Shown here: positions 52,024-59,989 of the stretch, one piece after another | How positions within the stretch are numbered: the first letter of the stretch is position 1 | Layout: each line of letters begins with the position of its first letter | Assembly (NCBI RefSeq): GCF_002355435.1 | Contig: NZ_AP017313.1 | Span: forward strand, 2,914,001 to 2,978,000 | Length of the DNA stretch: 64,000 nt | DNA from: Mucilaginibacter gotjawali | GTDB taxonomy: Bacteria > Bacteroidota > Bacteroidia > Sphingobacteriales > Sphingobacteriaceae | Reading direction: 5' to 3' | Translations under genes and position numbers: made by a program | The notes under the pieces: generated by a model | Databases searched by the model: none | What the model was told of the DNA's origin: nothing | The model's input: only the letters and a program-made list of their open reading frames with translations

Positions 52024-54051
52024 ATGAAGAAAACATATTCGTTCGGTGCCCTGTTGCTCATCTTATTGAGCTTTAATTTGTCATTTGCTCAATCCAAACT
52101 AAACGGGATTACCTCCCATTTTGATATTATAGTTTATGGTGGCACAGCTTCGGGTGTAATTGCTGCGTATACCGCCAAACAAATGGGTAAATCGGTATTG
52201 CTGATCGAACCCGGTGAGCGCATTGGCGGCTTAACCACTGGTGGGTTAGGTTATACAGATATCGGCAACAAGTACGCTATTAAAGGGTTATCACTCGATT
52301 TTTACAGAAAGATTGGCCAACATTACGGCGCTTTTGAGCAATGGATTTTTGAGCCGCACGTTGCCGAAAATATCCTCCTTGCCTACTTAAAAAAAGCTGG
52401 TGTGCTTGTTTTATATGATCACCGGGTATCATCTGCCAACAAAATAAACGGCAAGGTCACTTCAATCTCTCTTGAAAATTCCCTTCGCCCTTCCAAAAAA
52501 ACGAACAAAACCATTGGCGGTAAAGAATTCATCGATTGCAGTTACGAAGGCGACCTGATGGCTAAAGCAGGCGTATCTTATACGGTAGGCCGCGAAGACA
52601 ATAAGCAGTATAATGAAACCTATAACGGCGTTCAACTAAGGGAAAAGCACCAGTTTCCAGATGGTATCGATCCCTATAAAATTCCAGGAAAGCCGGAAAG
52701 CGGCCTGCTTTGGGGCATCAGTAATAGTACTTTATTGCCTGATGGTACCGGGAACAAAATGGTTCAAACCTATAATATCAGGGTTTGTTTAAGTAAAGAT
52801 CCAGCTAATAGCATCCAGATTACCCAACCTGATGACTACAAGCCCGAACGCTACGAATTATTGCTCCGCCTGATGGAGAAAAAGCCCATTAAGCATATCG
52901 AGGACATTATGACGACCAGCGAGATGCCCAATCATAAAACGGATATTAATAATAATGGGCCATTTTCAACAGACCTGATTGGCGCGAGCTGGAAATATCC
53001 CGAAGCAAATTATCAGGAAAGGGGTGCCATTTTTAAATCGCATGCAAACTACACCAAAGGCTTTTTTTATTTTGTGGGACACGATCCCCGTATTCCCTTA
53101 AACCTTCGGAACGAAATGCTGCAATATGGTTATCCAAAAGATGAATATCAAAATTCCGGTCATTTTACCACCCAAATGTATGTGCGTGAAGCAAAGCGGA
53201 TGCTTGGAGAATACGTGATGACCCAGGCCAATTGCCAGGGCCGGGAAACAGTAAACGATGGTATTGCCCTGGCTGCCTATACCATGGATTCGCATAACGC
53301 AGAGCGGTTGGTGGTAAACGGGATGGTAAAAAATGAAGGCGATGTGCAAATAGGAGGGTTCGGGCCATATCCAATCTCCTATCGCAGCCTGGTTCCCAAA
53401 AAGGAGGAGTGCAGCAATTTATTGGTACCGGTTTGTTTATCAGCCTCGCATATTGCCTACGGTTCCATCAGGATGGAGCCGGTGTTTATGATGTTGGGAC
53501 AGTCCGCAGCTGTCGCGGCCTGCATGGCAATTGACAAAAACTGCCCGGTACAACTGGTAGATGTGCAAAAACTGCAATCCGAACTAAAAAACAACCCGCT
53601 TGCGGACGGCAGTACGCCCGAAATATTGGTAGATGATAACGATACAACAGCGGTCGCCGTAAAAGGCGACTGGAAACGAATGCCCAACTTTGAAGGCTGT
53701 TATGGCCCATCCCTGCTTGAAAATGCATTGCCAAAGGCCGGCGACCTGGTAAAATTTACCCCATCAATAAAAAAAGAAGGGAATTATAAGCTTTATGTTT
53801 ATGTGGTTAAATCCAACGGAAACTCAAGCAAAATCACCCTGCTAATCAGCAATGGAAAAACAGCAGCTGAAAAGAAGATCGACCTTAACCACCTTGATGT
53901 AAAGGGCCAAACAGAAGGGGAATGGGTCCCCTTGGGACAATATCATTTCGAAGAAGGAAATATTGGATTTGCCGAAATTATATGCAAAGATCAAGGCGCA
54001 CCGATGTTAGCTGATGCAATATTATTCGTCCCGTCGGGAATTGGTGAGTAG
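52024..54051 (+). CDS. Secreted FAD-dependent oxidoreductase with C-terminal beta domain
   Basis: 675 residues with a signal peptide (about 1-22, ending FAQ). An FAD_oxidored Rossmann motif, YGGTASGVIAAYTAKQMGKSV followed by EPGERIGG, lies near 38-68, and ATG-like motif GLGYTDIG near 75. ECSNLLVPVCLSASH near 460 and FMMLGQSAAVAACMAI near 488 are typical of this family. The C-terminal 110 residues resemble a golvesin-like binding domain. Related proteins occur in polysaccharide-degradation gene sets, but no such genes are visible here. Translation may be coupled to the mgtC-like gene. Confidence 0.88.
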   Translation: MKKTYSFGALLLILLSFNLSFAQSKLNGITSHFDIIVYGGTASGVIAAYTAKQMGKSVLLIEPGERIGGLTTGGLGYTDIGNKYAIKGLSLDFYRKIGQHYGAFEQWIFEPHVAENILLAYLKKAGVLVLYDHRVSSANKINGKVTSISLENSLRPSKKTNKTIGGKEFIDCSYEGDLMAKAGVSYTVGREDNKQYNETYNGVQLREKHQFPDGIDPYKIPGKPESGLLWGISNSTLLPDGTGNKMVQTYNIRVCLSKDPANSIQITQPDDYKPERYELLLRLMEKKPIKHIEDIMTTSEMPNHKTDINNNGPFSTDLIGASWKYPEANYQERGAIFKSHANYTKGFFYFVGHDPRIPLNLRNEMLQYGYPKDEYQNSGHFTTQMYVREAKRMLGEYVMTQANCQGRETVNDGIALAAYTMDSHNAERLVVNGMVKNEGDVQIGGFGPYPISYRSLVPKKEECSNLLVPVCLSASHIAYGSIRMEPVFMMLGQSAAVAACMAIDKNCPVQLVDVQKLQSELKNNPLADGSTPEILVDDNDTTAVAVKGDWKRMPNFEGCYGPSLLENALPKAGDLVKFTPSIKKEGNYKLYVYVVKSNGNSSKITLLISNGKTAAEKKIDLNHLDVKGQTEGEWVPLGQYHFEEGNIGFAEIICKDQGAPMLADAILFVPSGIGE

Positions 54052-54054
54052 AGT

Positions 54055-54124
54055 TGATTACGTGAATGTTTTTTGAGAGATTTTACAACGCTTTATATCA
54101 ATAAAACAAGCTAATCAACCTATT
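54055..54124. repeat. Weak inverted pair GTTGATT/AATCAAC between convergent genes
   Basis: GTTGATTACGTG (54054-54065) and AATCAACCTATTTAATTC (54113-54130) form an incomplete inverted pair with the unit of the 32026-32137 array, overlapping the stop codon of the thioesterase gene. Confidence 0.4.
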
Positions 54125-54570
54125 TAATTCGTATTCAAAATCAGGCCAGGTTCATCATATTCAATCATCTTTTGTCTTTCGATGGCAGGGATAGGGATTG
54201 ACTTATTTGCCTTATAATCATAACTTACACAAACCGTTTTTCCGGTAGTGCATATTTCATGACCGTTAGGGGTTATTTTAACCAAAATATGCATTACATC
54301 AAAACTGCTGTTGCCAATACGGGTAGTGCGGATATAACATTCAACTTCATCGTGAAGCAAAATAGGTTTTAAATAATTGACCTCCGAACGGCCCACTATT
54401 ACCCCTTTTTCGCTCATATCCCACTGAACTATATCCCGCCAGTACTTAATGCGAGCCTCTTCAAAATATGTTAAATAAACCGCGTTATTCACATGTCCCA
54501 CTGCGTCGATATCCGAAAAACGGATAGCAATGGGGGTTTTATATTTGTAATCTGATAGTTTTTCAGCCAT
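54124..54570 (-). CDS. Acyl-CoA thioesterase, hotdog fold (4HBT type)
   Basis: 148 residues, one hotdog domain. IRFSDIDAVGHVNNAVYLTYFEEARIKYW near 18-45 carries the Asp and His of the YbgC/FadM-type thioesterases. It probably releases CoA from short or medium acyl-CoAs in the cytoplasm. It is convergent with the FAD oxidoreductase and divergent from hsp20. The start ATG at 54570 gives MAEKLSDYKYKTPIAIRF, a normal family N-terminus. Confidence 0.92.
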   Translation of the reverse strand: MAEKLSDYKYKTPIAIRFSDIDAVGHVNNAVYLTYFEEARIKYWRDIVQWDMSEKGVIVGRSEVNYLKPILLHDEVECYIRTTRIGNSSFDVMHILVKITPNGHEICTTGKTVCVSYDYKANKSIPIPAIERQKMIEYDEPGLILNTN

Positions 54571-54640
54571 TATGAGCCATTTTGTCGTTATAAAAAAATA
54601 TCAACGGACATTCTGTCTGTAATATTGCCCGTTTTAAGCA

Positions 54641-54656
54641 TTGGTACAACACTTGA
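54641..54656 (+). promoter_or_regulatory. Possible sigma-54-type promoter before hsp20
   Basis: TTGGTACAACACTTGA resembles the -24/-12 pattern TGGCAC-N5-TTGC: GG followed by 10 nt and then GA in place of GC. No TAnnTTTG box is found in the gap. The last base of the -12 pair differs from consensus, so confidence is limited. Confidence 0.35.
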
Positions 54657-54692
54657 CGAATCTGCTGCGAAGATAAATAAAAGAAAAACCTT

Positions 54693-54698
54693 AGGAGG
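54693..54698 (+). promoter_or_regulatory. Strong ribosome-binding site AGGAGG of hsp20
   Basis: A full AGGAGG stands 8 nt before the hsp20 ATG at 54707. It is the only clear Shine-Dalgarno sequence I find in front of a gene in the window; Bacteroidota seldom use one. Confidence 0.8.
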
Positions 54699-54706
54699 AT
54701 TTAAAA

Positions 54707-55147
54707 ATGACTTTAGTAAAATTTGCAAACGGACAAAAAAATCACGCAGTTAACCCATTCTTTAGCGATGTGTTTGACTCCATCTTAAACGACTCGTTTT
54801 TAAGCGATAAATTAGCCACCCGCGTGCCCGCTGTTAACATTTCAGAAACTGAAACGCAGTTTCATATTGAGCTGGCCGCACCAGGCTTAAAGAAAGAAGA
54901 CTTTAAGATCAGCCTTGATAAAAACGTACTGAGCGTTTCAGCCGATAAGAAAACTGAAAACGTTGAAGAAGGCAAAAAATTCAGCAAACGTGAATACAGC
55001 TACAACTCATTTACCCGCTCATTCACTTTGCCCGAAGCTGCCGATCAAAACAAAATTGAAGCTGAATATACCGATGGCATATTAAAACTTTACGTAGCTA
55101 AAAAAGAAGAAGCAAAAATTCAGACAAGAGAAATTGCTGTAAAGTAA
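54707..55147 (+). CDS. Small heat shock protein Hsp20
   Basis: 146 residues, alpha-crystallin domain (about 40-130). It starts with a short N-terminal arm, MTLVKFANGQKNHAVNPFF. VNISETETQFHIELAAPGLKKEDF is followed by a typical beta sandwich, FTRSFTLPE and the GILKLYVAKK strand. It is an ATP-independent chaperone that holds unfolding proteins. Features favouring strong induced expression are a perfect Shine-Dalgarno sequence, a possible sigma-54-type promoter and an intrinsic terminator. Confidence 0.94.
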   Translation: MTLVKFANGQKNHAVNPFFSDVFDSILNDSFLSDKLATRVPAVNISETETQFHIELAAPGLKKEDFKISLDKNVLSVSADKKTENVEEGKKFSKREYSYNSFTRSFTLPEAADQNKIEAEYTDGILKLYVAKKEEAKIQTREIAVK

Positions 55148-55162
55148 TTTTGTCTGAACCAT

Positions 55163-55229
55163 GATTCGTAGGATTAAAGGATTACCGCGATTAAAATCCT
55201 AAAATCATTTGAATCTTACGAATCTTAGT
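55163..55229. repeat. GATTnnnAG array with inverted arms after hsp20
   Basis: Left: GATTCGTAG, GATTAAAG, GATTACCGC, GATTAAAA (55163-55197). Right: AATCCTAAAATCATTTGAATCTTACGAATC region (55196-55225) is the complement in a looser register; GATTCGTA (55163-55170) pairs with TTACGAATC (55217-55225). A long imperfect hairpin is possible in the hsp20 3' region. Confidence 0.6.
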
Positions 55230-55276
55230 CGAAAATTATAAAAAATTGTTTTCATAATAAGTTGGTTTAGTTAGAT

Positions 55277-55305
55277 GGCCGCTCCTTCAGGGGCGGTCTT
55301 CTTTA
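55277..55305 (+). terminator. Intrinsic terminator downstream of hsp20
   Basis: GGCCGCTCC (55277-55285) pairs with GGGGCGGTC (55290-55298), two pairs being G-T, loop TTCA, followed by TTCTTTATT. It lies 129 bp after the hsp20 stop, behind the GATT array. Confidence 0.75.
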
Positions 55306-55365
55306 TTATAAAAGTTGGCGTAAAATATATTTTCAGTCTTACTCAAATGTGTTAAAGGTGGTTGT

Positions 55366-55373
55366 TATATTTG
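55366..55373 (+). promoter_or_regulatory. -7 box TATATTTG before the 188-residue lipoprotein gene
   Basis: Exact TAnnTTTG match 60 bp before the ATG at 55434, between the hsp20 terminator and the gene. Confidence 0.55.
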
Positions 55374-55433
55374 AAAACGGCGGCATAAGGGCAACTGGGG
55401 CTGCATTTTAAAAAACAAGCTCATTTATTTATC

Positions 55434-56000
55434 ATGAACAAATACAAATTAATTTTACGCCGGATAAGTCTGCTTTTAGCCGTTTTTGGAATAACATTTA
55501 TCATCTTAAGTTGTCGCAACGGCGCCCCGCAAAAGCATATTGAAATAAGAAAAGGTACTGATACCAATGGTGTGATTGTTGATACTGATAAATTTAGCAT
55601 AGCGCTTCCGGCCGGTTGGAAACATTTTGTTAAAGAATCTCAGGGCTTCAAAATATTATTTTTGATGTCACCTCCGGTTGATAATTTCTCACCAAACCTC
55701 AATATACTTACAGAAGATGCTCATGGAGCATCAATGGAAGAATATATGACCGCAAGCGATGAAAATATGAAAAGTGGCGGTATGGTCAAAGACGGCTCAG
55801 GTGATTTTGAAGTAAATGGTTTTAGTGGAAAATATTCGACAAATGTATTCAATTACCAGGGCCGCAATATTGCGCTTAAAACTTATGTTTTTATTAAAAA
55901 TGGCCTCGCTTATGTTATAACCGGATCGTGTCTTACAACACAGAAAGACAGCTATCGCCCTATTTTTGATAAAGCAGTTAAAACTTTCAAGATCAAATAA
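55434..56000 (+). CDS. Lipoprotein with PsbP/DcrB-like domain (function unknown)
   Basis: 188 residues. Signal with a lipobox in ITFIILSC (about 20-27), so anchored in the outer or inner membrane facing the periplasm. The mature part has DTDKFSIALPAGWKHFVKE near 50-70 and the later YVFIKNGLAYVITGSC near 157-172, reminiscent of the PsbP/DcrB fold (DUF1795-like). I cannot assign a function. It has its own -7 box. No partner gene; the following gene is YajQ on the opposite strand. Confidence 0.72.
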   Translation: MNKYKLILRRISLLLAVFGITFIILSCRNGAPQKHIEIRKGTDTNGVIVDTDKFSIALPAGWKHFVKESQGFKILFLMSPPVDNFSPNLNILTEDAHGASMEEYMTASDENMKSGGMVKDGSGDFEVNGFSGKYSTNVFNYQGRNIALKTYVFIKNGLAYVITGSCLTTQKDSYRPIFDKAVKTFKIK

Positions 56001-56115
56001 CATTCAATCCTGAATTCTCCATCTCTTAGTCCGCATTTAAAATCCTAAATCGCACATAAAAAACGGCGAAGTTATCTTGAGCGCCAAAAAATTAACAACG
56101 GTGAACAATCCGAAA

Positions 56116-56607
56116 TCAATCCCGCATATTAATATACTGCAACGGCTGCCCGAAATTGTCTTTGCGGCATAAAGCGATAACAGCCTGCAGGTCGTCAATT
56201 TTTTTACCTTGTACCCGCACCTGGTCGTCCATAATAGAAGCCTGCACCTTCAGGCCGCTGTCTTTGATTGCTTTCACTATCTTTTTAGCAGCTTCCTTAT
56301 CAATTCCCTCTTTTATCTTTATTTCCTTGCGGATCATATTGCCTGATGCATATTGTTCTTTGCCAAAATCAAGGGCGTTAGGATCCAGGTGTTGTTTAAC
56401 CATTCTGCCGATGATGGAATCCTGGATGGCTTTCAGGCGCATATCATTTTCAGTCACTACTGTTAATGTATTGGTTTTTTTGTCCAGGTCGATAGTGCTT
56501 TTACTGTCGTGGAAATCGTAACGGTTCAATATTTCCTTTTTTGCGGTGTTAACGGCATTATCAAGCGTTTGGCCGTCGATTTTGCTTACTATATCAAAAG
56601 TTGGCAT
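56116..56607 (-). CDS. yajQ: YajQ family nucleotide-binding protein
   Basis: 163 residues from the ATG at 56607. The fold has two ferredoxin-like RNP domains. MPTFDIVSKIDGQTLDNAVN starts the family, NRYDFHDSKSTIDLD and RKEIKIKEGIDKEAAKKI follow. Some YajQ proteins bind cyclic di-GMP, others RNA or tRNA. The frame is open upstream to 56655, but that segment comes from the heptamer array region and includes the promoter box, so I reject the longer start. Confidence 0.93.
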   Translation of the reverse strand: MPTFDIVSKIDGQTLDNAVNTAKKEILNRYDFHDSKSTIDLDKKTNTLTVVTENDMRLKAIQDSIIGRMVKQHLDPNALDFGKEQYASGNMIRKEIKIKEGIDKEAAKKIVKAIKDSGLKVQASIMDDQVRVQGKKIDDLQAVIALCRKDNFGQPLQYINMRD

Positions 56608-56628
56608 GTTTAGTTTATTTGGTGGGTG

Positions 56629-56636
56629 CAAATTTA
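56629..56636 (-). promoter_or_regulatory. -7 box TAAATTTG before yajQ
   Basis: Minus-strand exact match to TAnnTTTG, 21 bp upstream of the ATG at 56607. It lies inside the alternative long open frame, supporting the shorter start. Confidence 0.65.
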
Positions 56637-56642
56637 GTGATA

Positions 56643-56795
56643 GTTCATGGTTCACAGTTCATGGTTCATGATAAAAAGTTCATAGTTGATAGTTCATCGT
56701 TCATGGTTTTTTTTGCCCGTTCGCCGTTTAATCTATTGACTTTTACCGTGAACCATGAGCTGTGAACCATGAACTATGAACCATCAACGATGAAC
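56643..56795. repeat. Heptamer array GTTCATG, two inverted arms between divergent genes
   Basis: Left arm 56643-56705: nine heptamers in exact 7-bp register, GTTCATG, GTTCACA, GTTCATG, GTTCATG, ATAAAAA, GTTCATA, GTTGATA, GTTCATC, GTTCATG. Right arm 56747-56795: seven complement heptamers, also in register, CGTGAAC, CATGAGC, TGTGAAC, CATGAAC, TATGAAC, CATCAAC, GATGAAC. The spacer contains a T-run and GCCCGTTCGCCG. It fills most of the gap between the yajQ promoter and ppk. Confidence 0.9.
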
Positions 56796-56900
56796 TACTA
56801 CACAATAACATTAAAAATACGTTAATATACTAATGAGTTAATATTAAGTTAACAATTAAATAAGCAGATTTGTAAATCGGGCCGAAAGGCTGCTCTTTAT

Positions 56901-58949
56901 ATGGATAATAAGAACGTACCTATCATTAATCGCGAAATAAGCTGGTTATATTTCAACGACAGGGTTTTGCAGGAGGCTGCCGATCCAACCGTCCCGCTAA
57001 TCGACCGTATAAAGTTTTTAGCTATTTTTTCATCAAACCTTGATGAGTTTTACCGTGTCAGGGTGGCTACTTTAAGCCGCCTGGCCAACCTGAATGAAAA
57101 GGCAAAAGAGATTTTAGGTTATAACCCAAAAAAGATCCTCAACCAAATAAAAAACATTGTTGTAAGGCAGGAGCGTAAGTTCAACAACCTGTACGAAAAC
57201 ATTATTGTTAAGCAACTTGCCGAAGAAAAGATCTTTATTCTGAATGACAAGCAATTGAATGTTAGCCGCGGTGAATTCGTGAAGCATTATTTCAGGGAAA
57301 AGTTACTGGCGACTTTAGTGCCCATAATGTTAAACGACGATCTCCCGTTGCCGGAGTTGAGGGACAGGGCTATCTATTTTTTTGTAAAACTCACTAAAAA
57401 CAAAAAAACGAGGCTGGCATTAATTGAATTCCCCGATTCTTTATCCCGGTTTATCGTTTTGCCCGAAACTAATAACCTGAAGTTTATTATCCTGCTGGAT
57501 GATGTGATCCGCTATAGCCTTGAAGATATATTCTTCATTTTTGAACATGATAAAATAGAAGCGTTTTCAATCCAGCTTACCCGAGATGCGGAACTCGACC
57601 TTGACAAAGAGGTGAGCGAGAAATTTATAGATTCCCTTGCAAAAAGCCTGCAAAAGCGGAAGAAGGGTAAGCCGATGCGTTTGCTATACGACTCAGAAAT
57701 GCCGCTGGATATGCTCAAATACCTGGTTAGCAAAATGGGCCTCAACGGCGAAAGCCTGATTCCCGGCAACCGCTATCATAATTTTAAAAACTTCATCTCT
57801 TTTCCCAATGTCGGAAGGCATGAACTGGAATACGAGAAAAATATTCCATTACCGGTTGATGGCCTGTCATTCGGTAAAAGCCTGATGGGAATGGTATCCA
57901 AAAAAGATTATATGATCAGTACGCCATACCAGTCGTATGATTATGTGATCCACTTTTTGCGTGAGGCTGCCATTGACCCAAAAGTTAAGGAGATCAGCAT
58001 TGCAGTTTACAGGCTTGCAGAGAATTCAAGGGTTATCCATGCATTGATCAATGCTGCCAAAAATGGTAAAAAAGTTACCTGCCTGGTTGAACTAAGGGCA
58101 AGGTTTGATGAGCAAAACAACATAGGATGGAGCCGGAGGCTTGAAGAGGAAGGTGTAAATGTACTCTACGGTATTGATGGTTATAAAGTACACTCCAAAA
58201 TTTGCCTGATCGGCAGGCTCGAAAAGGGAAAAATTGAGTATTACGCCTGTTTATCAACGGGTAATTTTAACGAAAAAACGGCGCAGATTTATGCTGACCA
58301 TACCTTGCTTACCGTTAATAAAAGCATCACCGCCGACCTGGTAAATATATTTAAGGCCTTAAATAAAAGCACTTTACCCAGGGGCTTGAAAAGCCTGATC
58401 GTATCTCCCATTGATGCACGCCCCGCCATTTATAAACTGATAGACAATGAGATAAAAAATGCTAAAGCCGGCAAAGAAGCTTACATGATCCTGAAAATGA
58501 ACAGCCTGGCCGACGAGCAAATTATCGCTAAACTATATGAAGCCAGTAACGCCGGTGTTAAAATCAAAATGATCATCAGGGGGATGTGCTGCCTTATTGC
58601 GGGGATGAAAGGCTATAGCGAAAATATTGAAGTGCTGAGTATTGTTGACAAGTACCTCGAACATTCACGCGTGCATATTTATTGTAACGGCGGTAACGAG
58701 CTGATTTATTTAACCTCGGCAGATTTTATGACACGGAACATTGATACCCGCGTTGAAGTAGGCTTTCCGGTACTGGATCCAGAATTGAGAAAAGAAATCA
58801 GGGATATGATCAACCTGCAACTGGAGGATAACACCAAATCACGCGAGATCAATAGCCACAATACTAACAAATACCATAAAAATAATTCGGGCATCCCACA
58901 GCGGGCCCAGGTTGATATTTACAATTACCTTAAATTTAAAAACAAATAA
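56901..58949 (+). CDS. ppk: Polyphosphate kinase 1
   Basis: 682 residues. It makes polyphosphate from ATP through an autophosphorylated histidine. ISWLYFNDRVLQEAADPTVP near 9-28 starts the N domain; SSNLDEFYRVRVATL follows. The phosphohistidine lies in GYKVHSKICL near 431, a second His in HSRVHIYCNG near 587, and LTSADFMTRNIDTRVEVGFP near 600 completes the C domain. An alternative start is not needed. A GCC-GAAA-GGC hairpin (about 56881-56891) lies in the leader. The exopolyphosphatase gene follows after 3 bp. Confidence 0.96.
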   Translation: MDNKNVPIINREISWLYFNDRVLQEAADPTVPLIDRIKFLAIFSSNLDEFYRVRVATLSRLANLNEKAKEILGYNPKKILNQIKNIVVRQERKFNNLYENIIVKQLAEEKIFILNDKQLNVSRGEFVKHYFREKLLATLVPIMLNDDLPLPELRDRAIYFFVKLTKNKKTRLALIEFPDSLSRFIVLPETNNLKFIILLDDVIRYSLEDIFFIFEHDKIEAFSIQLTRDAELDLDKEVSEKFIDSLAKSLQKRKKGKPMRLLYDSEMPLDMLKYLVSKMGLNGESLIPGNRYHNFKNFISFPNVGRHELEYEKNIPLPVDGLSFGKSLMGMVSKKDYMISTPYQSYDYVIHFLREAAIDPKVKEISIAVYRLAENSRVIHALINAAKNGKKVTCLVELRARFDEQNNIGWSRRLEEEGVNVLYGIDGYKVHSKICLIGRLEKGKIEYYACLSTGNFNEKTAQIYADHTLLTVNKSITADLVNIFKALNKSTLPRGLKSLIVSPIDARPAIYKLIDNEIKNAKAGKEAYMILKMNSLADEQIIAKLYEASNAGVKIKMIIRGMCCLIAGMKGYSENIEVLSIVDKYLEHSRVHIYCNGGNELIYLTSADFMTRNIDTRVEVGFPVLDPELRKEIRDMINLQLEDNTKSREINSHNTNKYHKNNSGIPQRAQVDIYNYLKFKNK

Positions 58950-58952
58950 CAC

Positions 58953-59840
58953 TTGAGATACGCCGCCATTGACATAGGTTCAAACGCAGTAAGGTTACTT
59001 ATTGCAGATATTACGGAAAACAACACTTCAGTTTCCTTCAAAAAAAACACGCTTGTACGGGTGCCTTTACGATTGGGAGATGACGCGTTCCTCGATCATT
59101 CCCTTTCTGAAAGAAAATCAACCGACCTGCTTAAAACCATGGTGGCTTTCCGTAACCTGATGGATGTTTACAAAGTTGCCGATTATATGGCTTTTGCCAC
59201 TTCGGCAATGCGCGAAGCGAAAAATGGGAGTGAAATAGCCGACCAAATAAAAACATCGGCCAATATCGACCTGGAGATCATCAACGGGCAGAAAGAAGCA
59301 AAAATTATCTACTCCAGCCATATTGAGCAAAATATCGATAAAAGCAAAAACTACCTGTACATTGATGTTGGCGGCGGCAGTACCGAATTGTCTCTTTTTT
59401 CGGGGGGAGAACTTTGGGCATCCAAATCCTTTAATATTGGCACCATCAGGATGCTGGATAACCAGGATACCGAAGAAAGCTGGAACGATATGAGAGATTT
59501 TTTGCGTGAAAATACACGCCCTTTTAAGGTAATATCAGGCATTGGCACCGGCGGCAATATTAACAAACTTTACAAAATGGCTGATGAAAAAGACAAGGCG
59601 CCATTGAGTTTCGGCAAATTAAAATCCCTTTATAATTATTTAACCTCGTTTTCATTAAAAGACCGCATAAATGTGCTTGGCCTGAACCAGGATAGGGCAG
59701 ACGTAATTATACCGGCATGTGAGATCTATATGACCGTAATGAAAGTTGCAAACATCAAAAATATGTATGTACCAACAGTTGGTTTGGTGGATGGAATTAT
59801 CCAAACGCTTATAGAAAAGAATTTTTCAAAAGAGAGTTAA
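58953..59840 (+). CDS. ppx: Exopolyphosphatase
   Basis: 295 residues from a TTG at 58953. It hydrolyses polyphosphate (or pppGpp). AAIDIGSNAVRLLI is the ASKHA phosphate-1 motif, IDVGGGSTELSLF the phosphate-2 motif near 135, and a later VGLVDGIIQTLIEKN closes the fold. This is the short form of the Ppx/GppA family without the C-terminal HD-like domain. There is no ATG at the start; the ATG-less beginning MRYAAIDIGSNA fits the family only with TTG. It is 3 bp from ppk, so synthesis and degradation genes form one operon. Confidence 0.93.
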   Translation: MRYAAIDIGSNAVRLLIADITENNTSVSFKKNTLVRVPLRLGDDAFLDHSLSERKSTDLLKTMVAFRNLMDVYKVADYMAFATSAMREAKNGSEIADQIKTSANIDLEIINGQKEAKIIYSSHIEQNIDKSKNYLYIDVGGGSTELSLFSGGELWASKSFNIGTIRMLDNQDTEESWNDMRDFLRENTRPFKVISGIGTGGNINKLYKMADEKDKAPLSFGKLKSLYNYLTSFSLKDRINVLGLNQDRADVIIPACEIYMTVMKVANIKNMYVPTVGLVDGIIQTLIEKNFSKES

Positions 59841-59881
59841 ATTATTTTCAATAAATTGTAAAAAAATTAAAAAACTGTTAT

Positions 59882-59961
59882 TATATTTGTGACGCCCTTT
59901 CAATGGGCATGTTTTTCATAGGTAGATGTAGGGTCGAGTACTTGTTATTCGACCCTTTTTT
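59882..59961 (+). ncRNA. Candidate small RNA or leader with its own promoter and terminator (between ppx and ubiX)
   Basis: A -7 box TATATTTG (59882-59889) is followed by a GCCC...GGGC hairpin (59894-59897 with 59905-59908) and a strong intrinsic terminator: a ten-base-pair stem, 59931-59940 with 59946-59955, one G-T pair, 5-nt loop, then six T (59956-59961). A transcript of about 65-70 nt would result. It has no open reading frame of note. Alternatively the terminator ends the ppk-ppx operon and the box belongs to ubiX. Confidence 0.5.
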
Positions 59962-59989
59962 ATGCGGTAAATTTTAGCTGGCGAGGTTT

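Noticed and set aside
56001-56115. Array-like stretch downstream of the 188-residue lipoprotein gene
   Set aside because: It contains AATCCTAAATC-type words but no consistent unit length or inverted partner.
56608-56655. Extended yajQ start at 56655 adding 16 residues
   Set aside because: The added codons begin inside the GTTCATG array and run across the -7 promoter box; the family begins MPTFDIVSK at 56607.
56643-56795. GTTCATG array as coding sequence
   Set aside because: The frames through the array are stops or low-complexity; the inverted arrangement and phase are better explained as a repeat.
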